From the NCBI GenBank assembly GCA_964550565.1, contig CAZKAI010000026.1, positions 1 through 43,071 of the forward strand: 43,071 nucleotides of DNA. The letters are read 5' to 3'. The notes below the pieces were generated by a model. The model had not been told where the DNA came from and searched no databases. It was given only the letters and a program-made list of their open reading frames with translations. This document shows positions 25,168-33,684 of the stretch, one piece after another (the first letter of the stretch is position 1; each line of letters begins with the position of its first letter). Both the position numbers and the translations under genes were made by a program. Source of the DNA: Anaeroglomus sp964550565 (GTDB lineage Bacteria > Planctomycetota > Phycisphaerae > Sedimentisphaerales > Anaerohalosphaeraceae).

Positions 25168-25773
25168 TTAACTTTTATTTTCTTCCGTCGCGGAAGATGC
25201 ATTATTCCGCTCGTTAAAGCGATTCATCGCAGCCGCAAGGCCGTCACGGATCCAGCACAACAGGGCGTCCTGTGACCTGGCGATTGCTGACGCAATCAGT
25301 TCGCCGTCCTTTTGGCCCGGGCGACCCAGCACATAATCCCGTGTATCCGGGTATTCGCTGGCGCCGATGCCGACCCGCAGTCTGGCAAACTGCTCGGTCC
25401 CCAGCCTGCTGATGATATCCCGCAGGCCGTTATGACCGCCGCTGGAACCGCCCGGACGAATCCGAATCAGCCCGGGCCGCAGCGCCATATCGTCGGCCAC
25501 CACCATCAAATCGCCTGCCGTCAGCTTGTAAAAACCCGCCGCCGTCGCCACCGCCTGGCCGCTCAGATTCATATACGTCTGCGGCTTGAGCAGCAGCACC
25601 TTGCAGTCATCCAGGAGGGTCTCGCCGAACAGCGAACCGAATTTCTTCTGTTCAACACTCGTCCCAAGCCTGCGGGCAAGCCCGTCCACGACATCGAAAC
25701 CCACATTATGCCGTGTCCCGGCATATTCCTTTCCGGGATTTCCCAGCCCGACAATCAGTTTCATCCCGGTCAT
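25168..25773 (-). CDS. pth: Peptidyl-tRNA hydrolase
   Basis: Pth releases peptides from prematurely dropped peptidyl-tRNA. The 201 residues show LIVGLGNPGKEYAGTRHNVG with the catalytic His and the preceding Asn, VVADDMALRPGLIRIRPGG with the conserved Asp, and SSGGHNGLRDI. AGGA lies 7 nt before the ATG. It sits between rplY and rpsF, a common order. Confidence 0.95.
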   Translation of the reverse strand: MTGMKLIVGLGNPGKEYAGTRHNVGFDVVDGLARRLGTSVEQKKFGSLFGETLLDDCKVLLLKPQTYMNLSGQAVATAAGFYKLTAGDLMVVADDMALRPGLIRIRPGGSSGGHNGLRDIISRLGTEQFARLRVGIGASEYPDTRDYVLGRPGQKDGELIASAIARSQDALLCWIRDGLAAAMNRFNERNNASSATEENKS

Positions 25774-25844
25774 TGCATCATCCTGATTTCATCAGGCCGC
25801 ACAGACATCATGCAGCCCGTAAAATCTCATCCGACCGAAAAGGC

Positions 25845-26489
25845 TTATTTGGCCTCTTCTTCGCCTTCCTTGGGTGCCCGTTCGGTGATGACTTCCGGAG
25901 CAGCGGGCTGTTCGGCCAGCATTTCCTCGGTCGTCTTGACTTCGGCCACCTCGTGACAAATCGCAACCAGGGCCTTCGGATCGCTTTTCAGCACACAATT
26001 GGCCGGCAGGATAACCTGGGCAACCGTAATGGAATCGCCCACTTCCAATTCCTTGATCACCACCGGGATGCTTTCGGGGATTTCCAGAACCGGGCATTCG
26101 ATTTCCAGGCTGCTCATCAACTGATCCACCACGCCGCCGTGCTGAGATCCCTTGGCTGTGCCGCGTAAAACCAGCGGAACTTCCAGCGTCACGCGTTCAT
26201 TCAGATCCACGCGAACCATATCGACATGAATCACTTTCTTGCCCAGGTAATCATACTGGAGATCCTTCAGCAGCAGCGCCTGCTTGCCTTCCGGCAGATC
26301 CACCGAGAAAATACGATGGCCGTGATGCAGACTTTCCACAAAACTGTGCTGATCCAGCGCCACAGATACCGGCTGCTGCTTGTGACCGTAAATCACCGCC
26401 GGCAGCTTACCCTGCTCGCGAAGACGGGAGGCCGTCTTGGAGCCAACCTGCTCTCTCAATTCCAAACTTAATGACATTACTTCGGACAT
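25845..26489 (-). CDS. rplY: 50S ribosomal protein L25/TL5 (Ctc family)
   Basis: This 5S rRNA-binding protein has 214 residues: an N-terminal L25 domain (SKTASRLREQGKLPAVIYGH, LLLKDLQYDYLGKKVIHVD) and the TL5 C-terminal beta domain (VTLEVPLVLRGTAKG, ECPVLEIPESIPVVI). A disordered acidic tail ends it. GAGAGG lies 7 nt before the ATG. The long form is the Ctc general-stress type; symbols rplY and ctc are both used. Confidence 0.93.
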   Translation of the reverse strand: MSEVMSLSLELREQVGSKTASRLREQGKLPAVIYGHKQQPVSVALDQHSFVESLHHGHRIFSVDLPEGKQALLLKDLQYDYLGKKVIHVDMVRVDLNERVTLEVPLVLRGTAKGSQHGGVVDQLMSSLEIECPVLEIPESIPVVIKELEVGDSITVAQVILPANCVLKSDPKALVAICHEVAEVKTTEEMLAEQPAAPEVITERAPKEGEEEAK

Positions 26490-26620
26490 AGCTGAACCTC
26501 TCTACTTGTTCTGGTTTCGGCCGGCGGTCCCGGCCTGTTCTATACCTATCGCACGTGCTGTTTCTTATGCTTTCGTTATCGCACCGCGGGACCGGCCCGC
26601 ACTGCGACAACATTCATCGC

Positions 26621-27580
26621 TTAAGCCTTGCCCAGCTTTTCAAACATCTCGCTGAGCGATTCATTCTCATGGATGCGGCGAATCGCCTCACCCAGCAGTT
26701 CGGCCACACTCAAAACCGTCAGATTATTCAGGGCCTTGCTGCTTTCATCCTGCCGCATCGTATCAGTGACAATCACCTCATCAATCGGCGCCTGCTGTAG
26801 TTTCTCAATCGCCTGCCCGCAGAATACACCGTGTGTGGCGCCGACATAAATCTTTTTGGCGCCGCGCTGGCGGACCAGGTTGGCCGCACCGGTAATCGTG
26901 CCGCCGGTGGAAATCATATCGTCACACATGATGATATTGCGGTCTTCGACGTTGCCGATAATCTCATCAAACGTCACTTCGTTGCCGCTGATGCGCCGCT
27001 TGTGGATAATCGCAAGCTCGGCCCCCAGCGCCGTCGCATAACGGCTGGCGGTCTTCATATTGCCCACATCCGGCGCCACAACCGTCAAGTCCGGAATCGC
27101 CTTTTTCCGCAGATACTTGATCATCACCGGCTCAGCCGTCAGATGATCCACCGGGATATCAAAGAACCCCTGAAGCTGCTTGGCGTGCATGTCAATGGCA
27201 AGCACCCGATCCGCTCCGGCGGCGGTAATCAGATTCGCTACCATCTTGGCCGTAATCGGCACCCGACCGGCGTCCTTGCGGTCCTGACGGGCATAGCCAA
27301 AATACGGCACCACCGCCGTGACGCGGGCGGCACTGGCGCGGGCCAGACAGTCCAGGTAAATCAGCAATTCCACCAGATTCTCATCAACGGGGGCACAGGT
27401 CGGCTGCACCACGAAACAATCATGCCCGCGAACATCAGATTCGACGCGAATACACTTCTCGCCGTCCGGAAACCGCCAGATTTTGGCGACACCCATCTCC
27501 AGTCCCAGATAGCGGCTGATTGCCTCTGCCAGTTGCGGATTTCCAGTTCCGCTGAATATCGTTGTCGGATGTTGATTCAT
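26621..27580 (-). CDS. prs: Ribose-phosphate pyrophosphokinase
   Basis: Prs makes phosphoribosyl pyrophosphate from ribose 5-phosphate and ATP for nucleotide, His and Trp synthesis. The 319 residues contain SGTGNPQLAEAISRYLGL, FPDGEKCIRVESDVRG, VPYFGYARQDRK, ADRVLAIDMHAKQLQGFFD and the PRPP-binding loop CDDMISTGGTITGA. Length matches class I enzymes. The tRNA-Gln gene ends 65 nt upstream, suggesting a shared transcript. The prs-rplY-pth order is widespread. Confidence 0.95.
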   Translation of the reverse strand: MNQHPTTIFSGTGNPQLAEAISRYLGLEMGVAKIWRFPDGEKCIRVESDVRGHDCFVVQPTCAPVDENLVELLIYLDCLARASAARVTAVVPYFGYARQDRKDAGRVPITAKMVANLITAAGADRVLAIDMHAKQLQGFFDIPVDHLTAEPVMIKYLRKKAIPDLTVVAPDVGNMKTASRYATALGAELAIIHKRRISGNEVTFDEIIGNVEDRNIIMCDDMISTGGTITGAANLVRQRGAKKIYVGATHGVFCGQAIEKLQQAPIDEVIVTDTMRQDESSKALNNLTVLSVAELLGEAIRRIHENESLSEMFEKLGKA

Positions 27581-27645
27581 TTTCTATTTCTCAGGCATTT
27601 TCCAATGACCTGCCTTGTATTCAATGTTCACCATAAACAATCAAT

Positions 27646-27717
27646 CTACCCGGCCTGGACTCGAACCAGGAATGGGAGAGCCAAAACCTCCAGTGTTACC
27701 GATTACACCACCGGGTA
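27646..27717 (-). tRNA. tRNA-Gln (anticodon TTG)
   Basis: The 72-nt cloverleaf has acceptor TACCCGG paired to CCGGGTA with a G discriminator, a D arm around GTGTAATCGGTAACAC, the anticodon arm GGAGG-TTTTGGC-TCTCC with TTG in loop positions 3-5, and the T arm CCTGG-TTCGAGT-CCAGG. The weak U1-A72 pair is typical of tRNA-Gln. CCA is not encoded. A 6-bp hairpin (27723-27739) lies just upstream. Confidence 0.95.
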
Positions 27718-27720
27718 TTG

Positions 27721-27950
27721 AACAGTCCCTTATGGACTGCATCACTGTCTCAAATAATAGAACTTGCACAGACAAAACATCCGTCTGCTAAAAGTCATCG
27801 TAGTTGTACGTTTTTGCTGGTCGCAGAATCCGTTTCAGAAACAGATTGACCGGGCCTTGTCGGAGGCTTGAGCTGACCATGCTGCGAATCTGTCAGCCCC
27901 GCTTGGCAGTACTGATACCGCCGGATGTCCCCGTGCGACATAGGCTATAA
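27721..27950 (-). ncRNA. Candidate structured RNA upstream of tRNA-Gln (unassigned)
   Basis: This stretch has no open gene and is GC-richer than its flanks. On the minus strand it can form successive hairpins: ATGTC/GACAT (27925-27941), GGCGGTA/TACTGCC with a TCAG loop (27905-27922), GCTGAC/GTCAGC (27872-27897), GCCT/AGGC (27854-27867), a 13-bp bulged stem GGTC-AATCTGTTT (27819-27851), AGACGGA/TTTGTCT (27770-27786) and CAGTCC/GGACTG (27723-27739). It might be a leader or a small RNA processed from a tRNA-Gln transcript. It does not show RNase P, SRP or complete tmRNA hallmarks. Folding was judged by eye. Confidence 0.35.
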
Positions 27951-27952
27951 AA

Positions 27953-27967
27953 GAGCATAAGATACTC
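27953..27967 (-). terminator. Possible terminator after the M50 protease gene
   Basis: GAGTAT-CTT-ATGCTC can form a 6-bp hairpin followed on the minus strand by TTTTAT. It is short, so weak. It overlaps the -10 of the promoter proposed for the tRNA-Gln leader; the two readings are not mutually exclusive. Confidence 0.35.
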
Positions 27968-27986
27968 ATTCCCCCGATTTTTGCAA
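27959..27986 (-). promoter_or_regulatory. Possible promoter for structured RNA and tRNA-Gln
   Basis: TTGCAA (27986-27981), a 16-nt spacer and TATCTT (27964-27959). Transcription would begin near 27952, just upstream of the hairpin-rich segment. The -35 equals that of other predicted promoters here; the -10 matches less well. Confidence 0.35.
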
Positions 27987-28044
27987 GGTTTTTTTTGGAA
28001 AGAGGTGAATTTTAAACACTATAAAATACCCATAAAAAGTCATA

Positions 28045-29115
28045 TTATGGATTTAATATAAGATATCTATAATCCACTTCAAAAAAATCCCATGGTTCCA
28101 TTCCATTAGGGTCGGCACAATATGTTATCGTAGCGATGAACATATTAGCATTGTGGTGCCATTTTTTATTCCAGCTTAGTGTCGAATAAACCTCTGCATC
28201 CTCGTTCTGTATTCTATTCCTTTCCCATAGATTTGGGTCTTGCCCACCGGATTCCGCCGCAGTCCAACCCCGCCCGGCCATTTTTTTCTCAAGATAACTT
28301 CTGAATTCCTGAGCCGGGTAAGATTCATCTAACCAGAAATCAGCACAATAAGAATTTGGTTCTCCGTTAACATCAACTGTATGATAATAACTAACCATCG
28401 TTGCTTCTTCAGGGGCCTCCATCTCAGCAGGAAATCCCTCTGGCAGCTTCTCTATATCGTAATCTAATTCATCTTCTACATAACTGATTGGCATCAAATT
28501 ACTTATGTAATTTATAGCCGGGCTGATAATCATTTTGGAGGTAACATCCCCCTTCATCATCACTACCAGCAGAATAATCCATAGCCAAGTCACTTTCCCC
28601 GTCCACACCGGCCGCATCCCCGGAATCAGGCACGGCCAAATCTTGCTGCCATCCAGCGGTGGAATGGGAATCAGATTAAAAACAGCTAATATCGCATTAA
28701 TATATAGGATTGACGTCAACACCAGCCATCCATAATAGATGATATACCGACGGGCAATATCAGATATTTCTATCTCCAGCTTGCCGAACCAGGCTAAACC
28801 ATATAATCCGGCCAGCGCCAGCCCGCATAACAAAATATTACTCGCAGGCCCGGCCAGCGAACTGAGCAGATAATACAACTTGGGATGCTTGTAATTATAC
28901 AAATTGACCGGCACCGGCTTACCCCAGCCAAACCCGGCAATAAACATCATCAATGTCCCCATTAGCGACAAATGCCGCAGCGGATTCAGTGAAATTCGAC
29001 CCTGACTTTCCGCATAGCGGTCACCCAGCCACTTGCTGACGAGGGCATGAGCTGCTTCATGCACCGTAAAACCCACCAGAAAACCCGGTACAAAAAATAA
29101 AATCTTCTCGACCAT
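28045..29115 (-). CDS. Site-2-type M50 intramembrane metalloprotease with extra C-terminal domain
   Basis: The first ~210 residues are a membrane-embedded zinc protease: HEAAHALVSKWLGD supplies the HExxH motif in the first helix, and NLIPIPPLDGSK supplies the distal Asp ligand. Several hydrophobic helices separate them. After the last helix (~residue 205) comes an unassigned soluble domain of about 145 residues, rich in Trp and Tyr (SYYHTVDVNGEPNSYCADFW, MAGRGWTAAES, STLSWNKKWHHNANMF). I do not recognise that domain. The start codon follows the stop of the upstream TPR gene directly, with GAGGGGG as ribosome site, so the two are translated together. The cleaved substrate is unknown. Confidence 0.85.
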   Translation of the reverse strand: MVEKILFFVPGFLVGFTVHEAAHALVSKWLGDRYAESQGRISLNPLRHLSLMGTLMMFIAGFGWGKPVPVNLYNYKHPKLYYLLSSLAGPASNILLCGLALAGLYGLAWFGKLEIEISDIARRYIIYYGWLVLTSILYINAILAVFNLIPIPPLDGSKIWPCLIPGMRPVWTGKVTWLWIILLVVMMKGDVTSKMIISPAINYISNLMPISYVEDELDYDIEKLPEGFPAEMEAPEEATMVSYYHTVDVNGEPNSYCADFWLDESYPAQEFRSYLEKKMAGRGWTAAESGGQDPNLWERNRIQNEDAEVYSTLSWNKKWHHNANMFIATITYCADPNGMEPWDFFEVDYRYLILNP

Positions 29116-29946
29116 CTATACCCCCTCCGGCTGGGATGGATTCGCCTTTGTCTCAGGTTCAGACAGCAATTCGGCCAATTTCGGGTCATGAAAACGAACA
29201 CTCTGAATGTCCAATCCTTCCTGGACCGCATGGTTCAAATACTGTTTAGCTTCTTCAATACGATCCAATAAATACATTCCCAATGCCTGATGGCGTAATA
29301 TCTCTGATTTGGCAAGTTTTTTTTCAGCCAGAGCTAATTGCTGCTGTGCTTCTTGCTGCCGTCCCTGGGCCATATACACAATCCAGCGGGCGCAATACAA
29401 TACCGGAATCTCTTCCACGGACAGCATGTGGGATATCCGGGTATCCGCCTGGGGCCAGTCTTTTTTGTCCAATAATTGGAAAATTTGTACCAGCAGCGCT
29501 ATCCGGCTCTGGTCCATGGGCAAATCATTCCGCTGTAAAATCGCCTCGGCAATCCTTGCTGTGTTGTATTCCTGATACCGATTGCTGAGCATCATTTTAA
29601 GGGGCAACAGCGTTTCTTTGTGTTGCATACATAATTCATCCCCTTTACGCACCCAACGATAAGCAGATTCGGAATTGTGATTAAACGCATATTCATAGAA
29701 TCCCAAAGCCGCAGGTATTCGTGCATCTCCGGTTTTGCGAATCAAGTCTTCAGTATATCCTTCCGCCTGGTTGGCCCCACGTGTTTTAGCTATTTGCCAA
29801 ATCCAGGTATGAGCCCATTGAATCTGACCACTCACGACCCAGGCCCCACGGGCAAGGGCCGCCCTTATGGGAAGCTTCAGGAAATTGGCTGCAAAATACA
29901 GCACCATAAACGGCACCGCAGCCAGCTCACGTAAAAACGCAATCAT
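29116..29946 (-). CDS. TPR-type membrane-associated protein
   Basis: From ATG at 29946 the protein has 276 residues. It begins with a hydrophobic stretch (LAAVPFMVLYFAANFLKLPI), likely a membrane anchor, followed by helical repeats that look like degenerate TPRs (RIPAALGFYEYAFNH, AIAEAILQRNDLPMDQS-like, RWIVYMAQGRQQEAQQQLAL, LGMYLLDRIEEAKQYLNHAV). A longer frame reaching 29985 would run to the edge of the terminator of the preceding gene, which argues for the ATG at 29946. It is directly coupled to the M50 protease and may act as its adaptor or substrate receptor; this is an inference. Confidence 0.65.
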   Translation of the reverse strand: MIAFLRELAAVPFMVLYFAANFLKLPIRAALARGAWVVSGQIQWAHTWIWQIAKTRGANQAEGYTEDLIRKTGDARIPAALGFYEYAFNHNSESAYRWVRKGDELCMQHKETLLPLKMMLSNRYQEYNTARIAEAILQRNDLPMDQSRIALLVQIFQLLDKKDWPQADTRISHMLSVEEIPVLYCARWIVYMAQGRQQEAQQQLALAEKKLAKSEILRHQALGMYLLDRIEEAKQYLNHAVQEGLDIQSVRFHDPKLAELLSEPETKANPSQPEGV

Positions 29947-29987
29947 AAATTCCACCCCTTCAAACTCAAATCCATCTGGCTCCAAAC

Positions 29988-30014
29988 AAAAAAGGCGGGC
30001 CTAAAACCCGCCTT
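29988..30014 (-). terminator. Rho-independent terminator after the TPR lipoprotein gene
   Basis: On the minus strand AAGGCGGG pairs with CCCGCCTT across an 7-nt loop and is followed by TTTTTT. It lies 20 nt after the stop codon at 30034. Confidence 0.85.
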
Positions 30015-30033
30015 CATTAATCTGATGATTTGA

Positions 30034-30699
30034 TTATTTCTTCTGCAGCACTTCTTCTTCATACTGAGAATTCGCAGGACTACCTTCCGTGGGTCCCTGG
30101 TGGACAATTTCCGGGGCCACCACCTTGACACCCATGCGTCCCAGCTCCGCCGATACATCCGGCTGATACGGACGAATCTCCAGACTCTTGCGGAAGGCAT
30201 CTTCAGCTCGAACCTTATCGCCAGTTGTCAGGTAGTAATAGCCCATTTCCTTATAGATACCGCCTTTATTCTTCGCAACCGTCAGGGCATAATCGTAAAC
30301 CAGCTTGGCATGCTCGTTCAAGTTTTCTCGCTGCAGGGCTTTGGCCAGCATAATCAGCTCTTTATCGGTGTTACAGGTCCGTGTGGCTTTATCCCGGGCG
30401 GCAGCAGCTCTGTCGGGTTTACCTGTATCTTCATAGAGTTTAACCAATCCCGCCTCAGGCCACTTGTTGACTGGAGCAAAACCAATCGCGATAGTGTATT
30501 CGTATTCGGCCTTAATCCATTGTCCCTGCGAATGATAGATTTTAGCCAGCTTGTAATGCGCATCCGGATTTTCGAACTTCTGGTCGATCTCGAGCAGCAG
30601 ACTTTCTTCCGTATCCGGCCCGACCGGCTTTTTCTCAGGTCCGCAACCAACGACCGCCAGCACCAAAACTATCATTGTTACTTTTAATAATGCATCCAT
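30034..30699 (-). CDS. TPR lipoprotein
   Basis: The 221 residues start with a lipoprotein signal (MIVLVLAVVGC, lipobox before Cys 19). TPR-like helices follow (AHYKLAKIYHSQGQWIKAEY, KGGIYKEMGYYYLTTGDKVR, AEDAFRKSLEIRPYQPDV). GGGAG lies 6 nt before the ATG. It probably sits on the periplasmic side of a membrane and mediates protein contacts. The partner is not known. It stands between gyrB and the M50/TPR pair but has its own terminator. Confidence 0.8.
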   Translation of the reverse strand: MDALLKVTMIVLVLAVVGCGPEKKPVGPDTEESLLLEIDQKFENPDAHYKLAKIYHSQGQWIKAEYEYTIAIGFAPVNKWPEAGLVKLYEDTGKPDRAAAARDKATRTCNTDKELIMLAKALQRENLNEHAKLVYDYALTVAKNKGGIYKEMGYYYLTTGDKVRAEDAFRKSLEIRPYQPDVSAELGRMGVKVVAPEIVHQGPTEGSPANSQYEEEVLQKK

Positions 30700-30750
30700 T
30701 TTCGACTCCCTTTGTCAATTATGGGCCAATCTCACTTTAGGAGAAGCGTC

Positions 30751-30768
30751 ATGTCCTTAAATGGACAT
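30751..30768. promoter_or_regulatory. Perfect inverted repeat between gyrB and the TPR lipoprotein
   Basis: ATGTCC-TTAAAT-GGACAT is a perfect 6-bp inverted repeat around a 6-nt centre. No T-run follows on either strand, so a terminator is less likely than an operator or mRNA hairpin. Confidence 0.4.
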
Positions 30769-30809
30769 ACTTTCCCCTGTATTATGTCGGCACAATCGGC
30801 CCAAAATCT

Positions 30810-33284
30810 TTAGATATCCAGATTCTGCACTTCCAATGCATGTTCCTGGATGAAATTCCGCCGTTTCTCGACATCCTCACCCATCAAAATGCTGAACATC
30901 CGGTCGGCCTGCCCGGCGTCTTCCATCGTCACTTTCAGCAGCGTCCGCTGGGCCGGATCCATCGTGGTACTCCAGAGCTGGTCGCTGTTCATCTCGCCCA
31001 GACCTTTAAACCGCTTGATTTCCACATCGCGGGCGCCAATCTGACGAATACCGTGACCGACCTGGTCCAGCGTATGAAGCCGATATTGCTCAACACCATT
31101 TTTCAATTCAAAACGACTGCCGGCATCTTCATCCATAATATTCTGGGAAGGCAGCGCCAGGTAATCCCGCATATCCAGCTCATAATCCTGCATCAGGCGG
31201 GTATTAATTTCGTTAAGCCGCATCACTTCGTGCAGTTCCTCGGCGGCAAATCCGTCTTCCTGGGTCTCTTCTTCTCCGCGGGCCGCTTTCAGTTCCGCTA
31301 CGCGCCGGTCAAAACTGTCCCGGTCATAGAAAAACTCATTTTGTCCCTCAAAGCGAATAAAATATTCCGGCAGGCGGCTGCCGTCATAAAAGTCGGATAT
31401 AAACTTCTTAAATAAAATCCCGCGCCGCTCCAATACATTGATGCTGCGCTCGGCATCATTTAAAATCTTCACCAGCAGGGCTAATCTGGCCTCTTCAATC
31501 ATCCGTGGCGCCTGATGAGGCCGGTGAACCAGCAATACAGTCCCCTCAAGACCATTATTTTCCATTCGCTTGCGCATCTGGTTTTCATTGAGCACATACT
31601 CGGATTGCTTGCGGCCCTTGGTTTGAATCTCATACAGGGGCGGCTGAGCAATAAACACCCGTTCATTCTCAATTAATAATGGCATTTGCCGGAAGAAAAA
31701 CGTCAGCAGCAGCGTCCGAATATGTGCCCCGTCCACATCGGCATCGGTCATCATAATGACCTTGCCGTAACGGCATTTTTCCAGGTTAAAATCATCCGTG
31801 CCGATCCCGGTACCCAGCGCACTGATAATGGTGCGAATTTCTTCATGCCCCAGCATCTTTTCAATACGGGCCTTTTCCACATTGAGAATCTTGCCTTTAA
31901 GCGGCAGAATGGCCTGCAGATTGCGGTCACGTCCGCCTTTGGCGGAGCCGCCGGCAGAATCACCCTCAACGATAAAGACTTCCGTGTTGACGGTATCCTT
32001 GCTGGCACAGTCCCACAATTTGCCCGGCAGGTTGGCTCCGCTCAGTGCACCCTTGCGGCGCGTCAGCTCCCGAGCCTTGCGTGCCGCTTCACGGGCTGCT
32101 GCTGCCTGAATAGCCTTGCTCAGCAGCTTTTTTGCGATTCCCGGATTCTCCTCTAGGTACGTCGCAAGCTGCTCATTCAGCATGGTTTCAACAAAGGTCC
32201 CGACTTCCGGATTGGATAATCGGACTTTGGTCTGTGCCTCAAAATGCGGCTCGCGGACCTTCACTGAGATGACCGCCGTCAAGCCCTCACGCAAATCTTC
32301 ACCACCGGGTGCCATATCTTTAATCATGTTGGCATTCTTGGCATACGCATTCATCGTTCGCGTCAGCGCTGTCCGAAATCCCGACAAATGTGTGCCGCCA
32401 TCGATGTTGCGAATATTATTGGCAAATGCCAGGGCGGTTTCATTATATCCATCATTGTACAGCATGGCAATTTCACAGGCCAGACCGTCTTCGACATCTT
32501 CCTTGCTGAAATACATCACATCACATAACGGCGTCTTGGCTTCGTTGAGATACTGCACAAACGCCTTGATGCCGGTTTCATAGTGATAGACTTCTTTCTT
32601 CTGACTGCGGTCGTCAATGAATGTGATATGTACGCCGGCATTCAGATATGCCAGTTCGCGGATGCGTTTTTCCAGCACATCATATTTAAACTCGACGGTC
32701 TCAAAAATCTCATCATCCGGCAGAAACGTCACACGCGTTCCCCGCTTGGTGGTGGGGCCGACTTCCTGCACAGGCCCGGTTGGTATCCCGCGACGGCATT
32801 CAAAATGATACTGCTTGCCGTTGCGCCAGACTTCCGCTTCGAGCCATTCACTCAGGGCGTTGACCGCGCTGACGCCGACGCCATGCAGACCGCCGGAGAC
32901 TTTATATGCTTTATTGTCAAACTTGCCGCCGGCATGGAGCGTTGTCAGCACCACCTCCAGCGCGCTCTTTTTTGCCTCGGCATGCATTTCCGTCGGGATA
33001 CCGACGCCGTTATCCTCAATCGAACAACTGCCGTCCACATGGACATGCACTGTAATACGATCACAGCGTCCGGCCAGCGACTCATCAATGGCATTATCCA
33101 GAACTTCATACACCATGTGATGAAGGCCGCCTTCCTGGCGATTGCCGATATACATATCCGGCCGTTTGCGTACCGCTTCAAGTCCCTCCAGAATCTTGAT
33201 GCTACTGGCATCATAAACCGGGGCCTGGGATTGCTGCGTTGTTTCTGTATTTTCCTGCTCTGTCATCTTGTTTTTATCCTGCAT
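30810..33284 (-). CDS. gyrB: DNA gyrase subunit B
   Basis: GyrB is the ATPase subunit that drives negative supercoiling with GyrA (not in this window). The 824 residues include GLEAVRKRPDMYIGNRQEGG, EVLDNAIDES and GGLHGVGVSAVNALS of the GHKL ATPase, the TOPRIM signatures EGDSAGGSAKGGRDR and MTDADVDGAHIRTLLL, and KRFKGLGEMNSDQLW. The C-terminal half carries an insertion of roughly 170 residues (from about YEIQTKGRKQSEY), as in gamma-proteobacterial GyrB, explaining the length. The ATG shares its A with the stop codon of the dciA-like gene. Confidence 0.97.
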   Translation of the reverse strand: MQDKNKMTEQENTETTQQSQAPVYDASSIKILEGLEAVRKRPDMYIGNRQEGGLHHMVYEVLDNAIDESLAGRCDRITVHVHVDGSCSIEDNGVGIPTEMHAEAKKSALEVVLTTLHAGGKFDNKAYKVSGGLHGVGVSAVNALSEWLEAEVWRNGKQYHFECRRGIPTGPVQEVGPTTKRGTRVTFLPDDEIFETVEFKYDVLEKRIRELAYLNAGVHITFIDDRSQKKEVYHYETGIKAFVQYLNEAKTPLCDVMYFSKEDVEDGLACEIAMLYNDGYNETALAFANNIRNIDGGTHLSGFRTALTRTMNAYAKNANMIKDMAPGGEDLREGLTAVISVKVREPHFEAQTKVRLSNPEVGTFVETMLNEQLATYLEENPGIAKKLLSKAIQAAAAREAARKARELTRRKGALSGANLPGKLWDCASKDTVNTEVFIVEGDSAGGSAKGGRDRNLQAILPLKGKILNVEKARIEKMLGHEEIRTIISALGTGIGTDDFNLEKCRYGKVIMMTDADVDGAHIRTLLLTFFFRQMPLLIENERVFIAQPPLYEIQTKGRKQSEYVLNENQMRKRMENNGLEGTVLLVHRPHQAPRMIEEARLALLVKILNDAERSINVLERRGILFKKFISDFYDGSRLPEYFIRFEGQNEFFYDRDSFDRRVAELKAARGEEETQEDGFAAEELHEVMRLNEINTRLMQDYELDMRDYLALPSQNIMDEDAGSRFELKNGVEQYRLHTLDQVGHGIRQIGARDVEIKRFKGLGEMNSDQLWSTTMDPAQRTLLKVTMEDAGQADRMFSILMGEDVEKRRNFIQEHALEVQNLDI

Positions 33285-33667
33285 CAGCGCATGCTGCGCC
33301 TGGCGCTTCTGACTTTGATTCGTATTTCCTTAATCTTCGTTCCAGGACAGATCGCCTGGAGTTTTTCCACAATCTCGGCTTCCATCATCTTCAGCCGGTG
33401 CATATAGGGCCCGGGCGGTGACTGAATATATAAAATGCCGCGCGTAAACTGATCCGCACGATAATATTGAGCCAGCTCACTGCCGATAGCCTGTTCAAAA
33501 GCCGCTGCCACGGTTCCGCCGCGGCGCAGGCCATCGACATAAACCTTCATATAACTGCCCAGTGCATCACCAAGCTGCTGCGGTCCTCTGGGCGGTTTTT
33601 TCTGCCAGGCCGTTGCCGACCGCAAAAGCTGGTCTTCCTGCGATTCGCTCAGTTTCTTCACAAACAA
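33284..33667 (-). CDS. dciA: DciA/DUF721 family replicative helicase-loader protein
   Basis: DUF721 proteins (DciA) are the widespread DnaB-associated factors that support helicase loading in bacteria lacking DnaC/DnaI. The 127 residues fit in length and in features such as QQLGDALGSYMKVY, AAAFEQAIGSELAQYY and TRGILYIQSPPGPYMHRLKM. It lies between dnaN and gyrB, a typical spot near the origin. The first codon is uncertain: TTG at 33667 and GTG at 33661 both follow a GGGAG site. Confidence 0.8.
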   Translation of the reverse strand: MFVKKLSESQEDQLLRSATAWQKKPPRGPQQLGDALGSYMKVYVDGLRRGGTVAAAFEQAIGSELAQYYRADQFTRGILYIQSPPGPYMHRLKMMEAEIVEKLQAICPGTKIKEIRIKVRSARRSMR

Positions 33668-33684
33668 ATCGCTCCCGCCGCCGG

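Noticed and set aside
27786..27815. A tmRNA-like tag (Ala-Lys-Thr-Tyr-Asn-Tyr-Asp-Asp-Phe-stop) in the hairpin-rich region
   Set aside because: The tag does not end in the usual Ala-Ala type tail, and no tmRNA T arm or acceptor stem is found nearby.
27721..27950. 6S, SRP or RNase P RNA
   Set aside because: The region gives a chain of local hairpins rather than the long 6S rod, and lacks the conserved SRP tetraloop region and RNase P core sequences.
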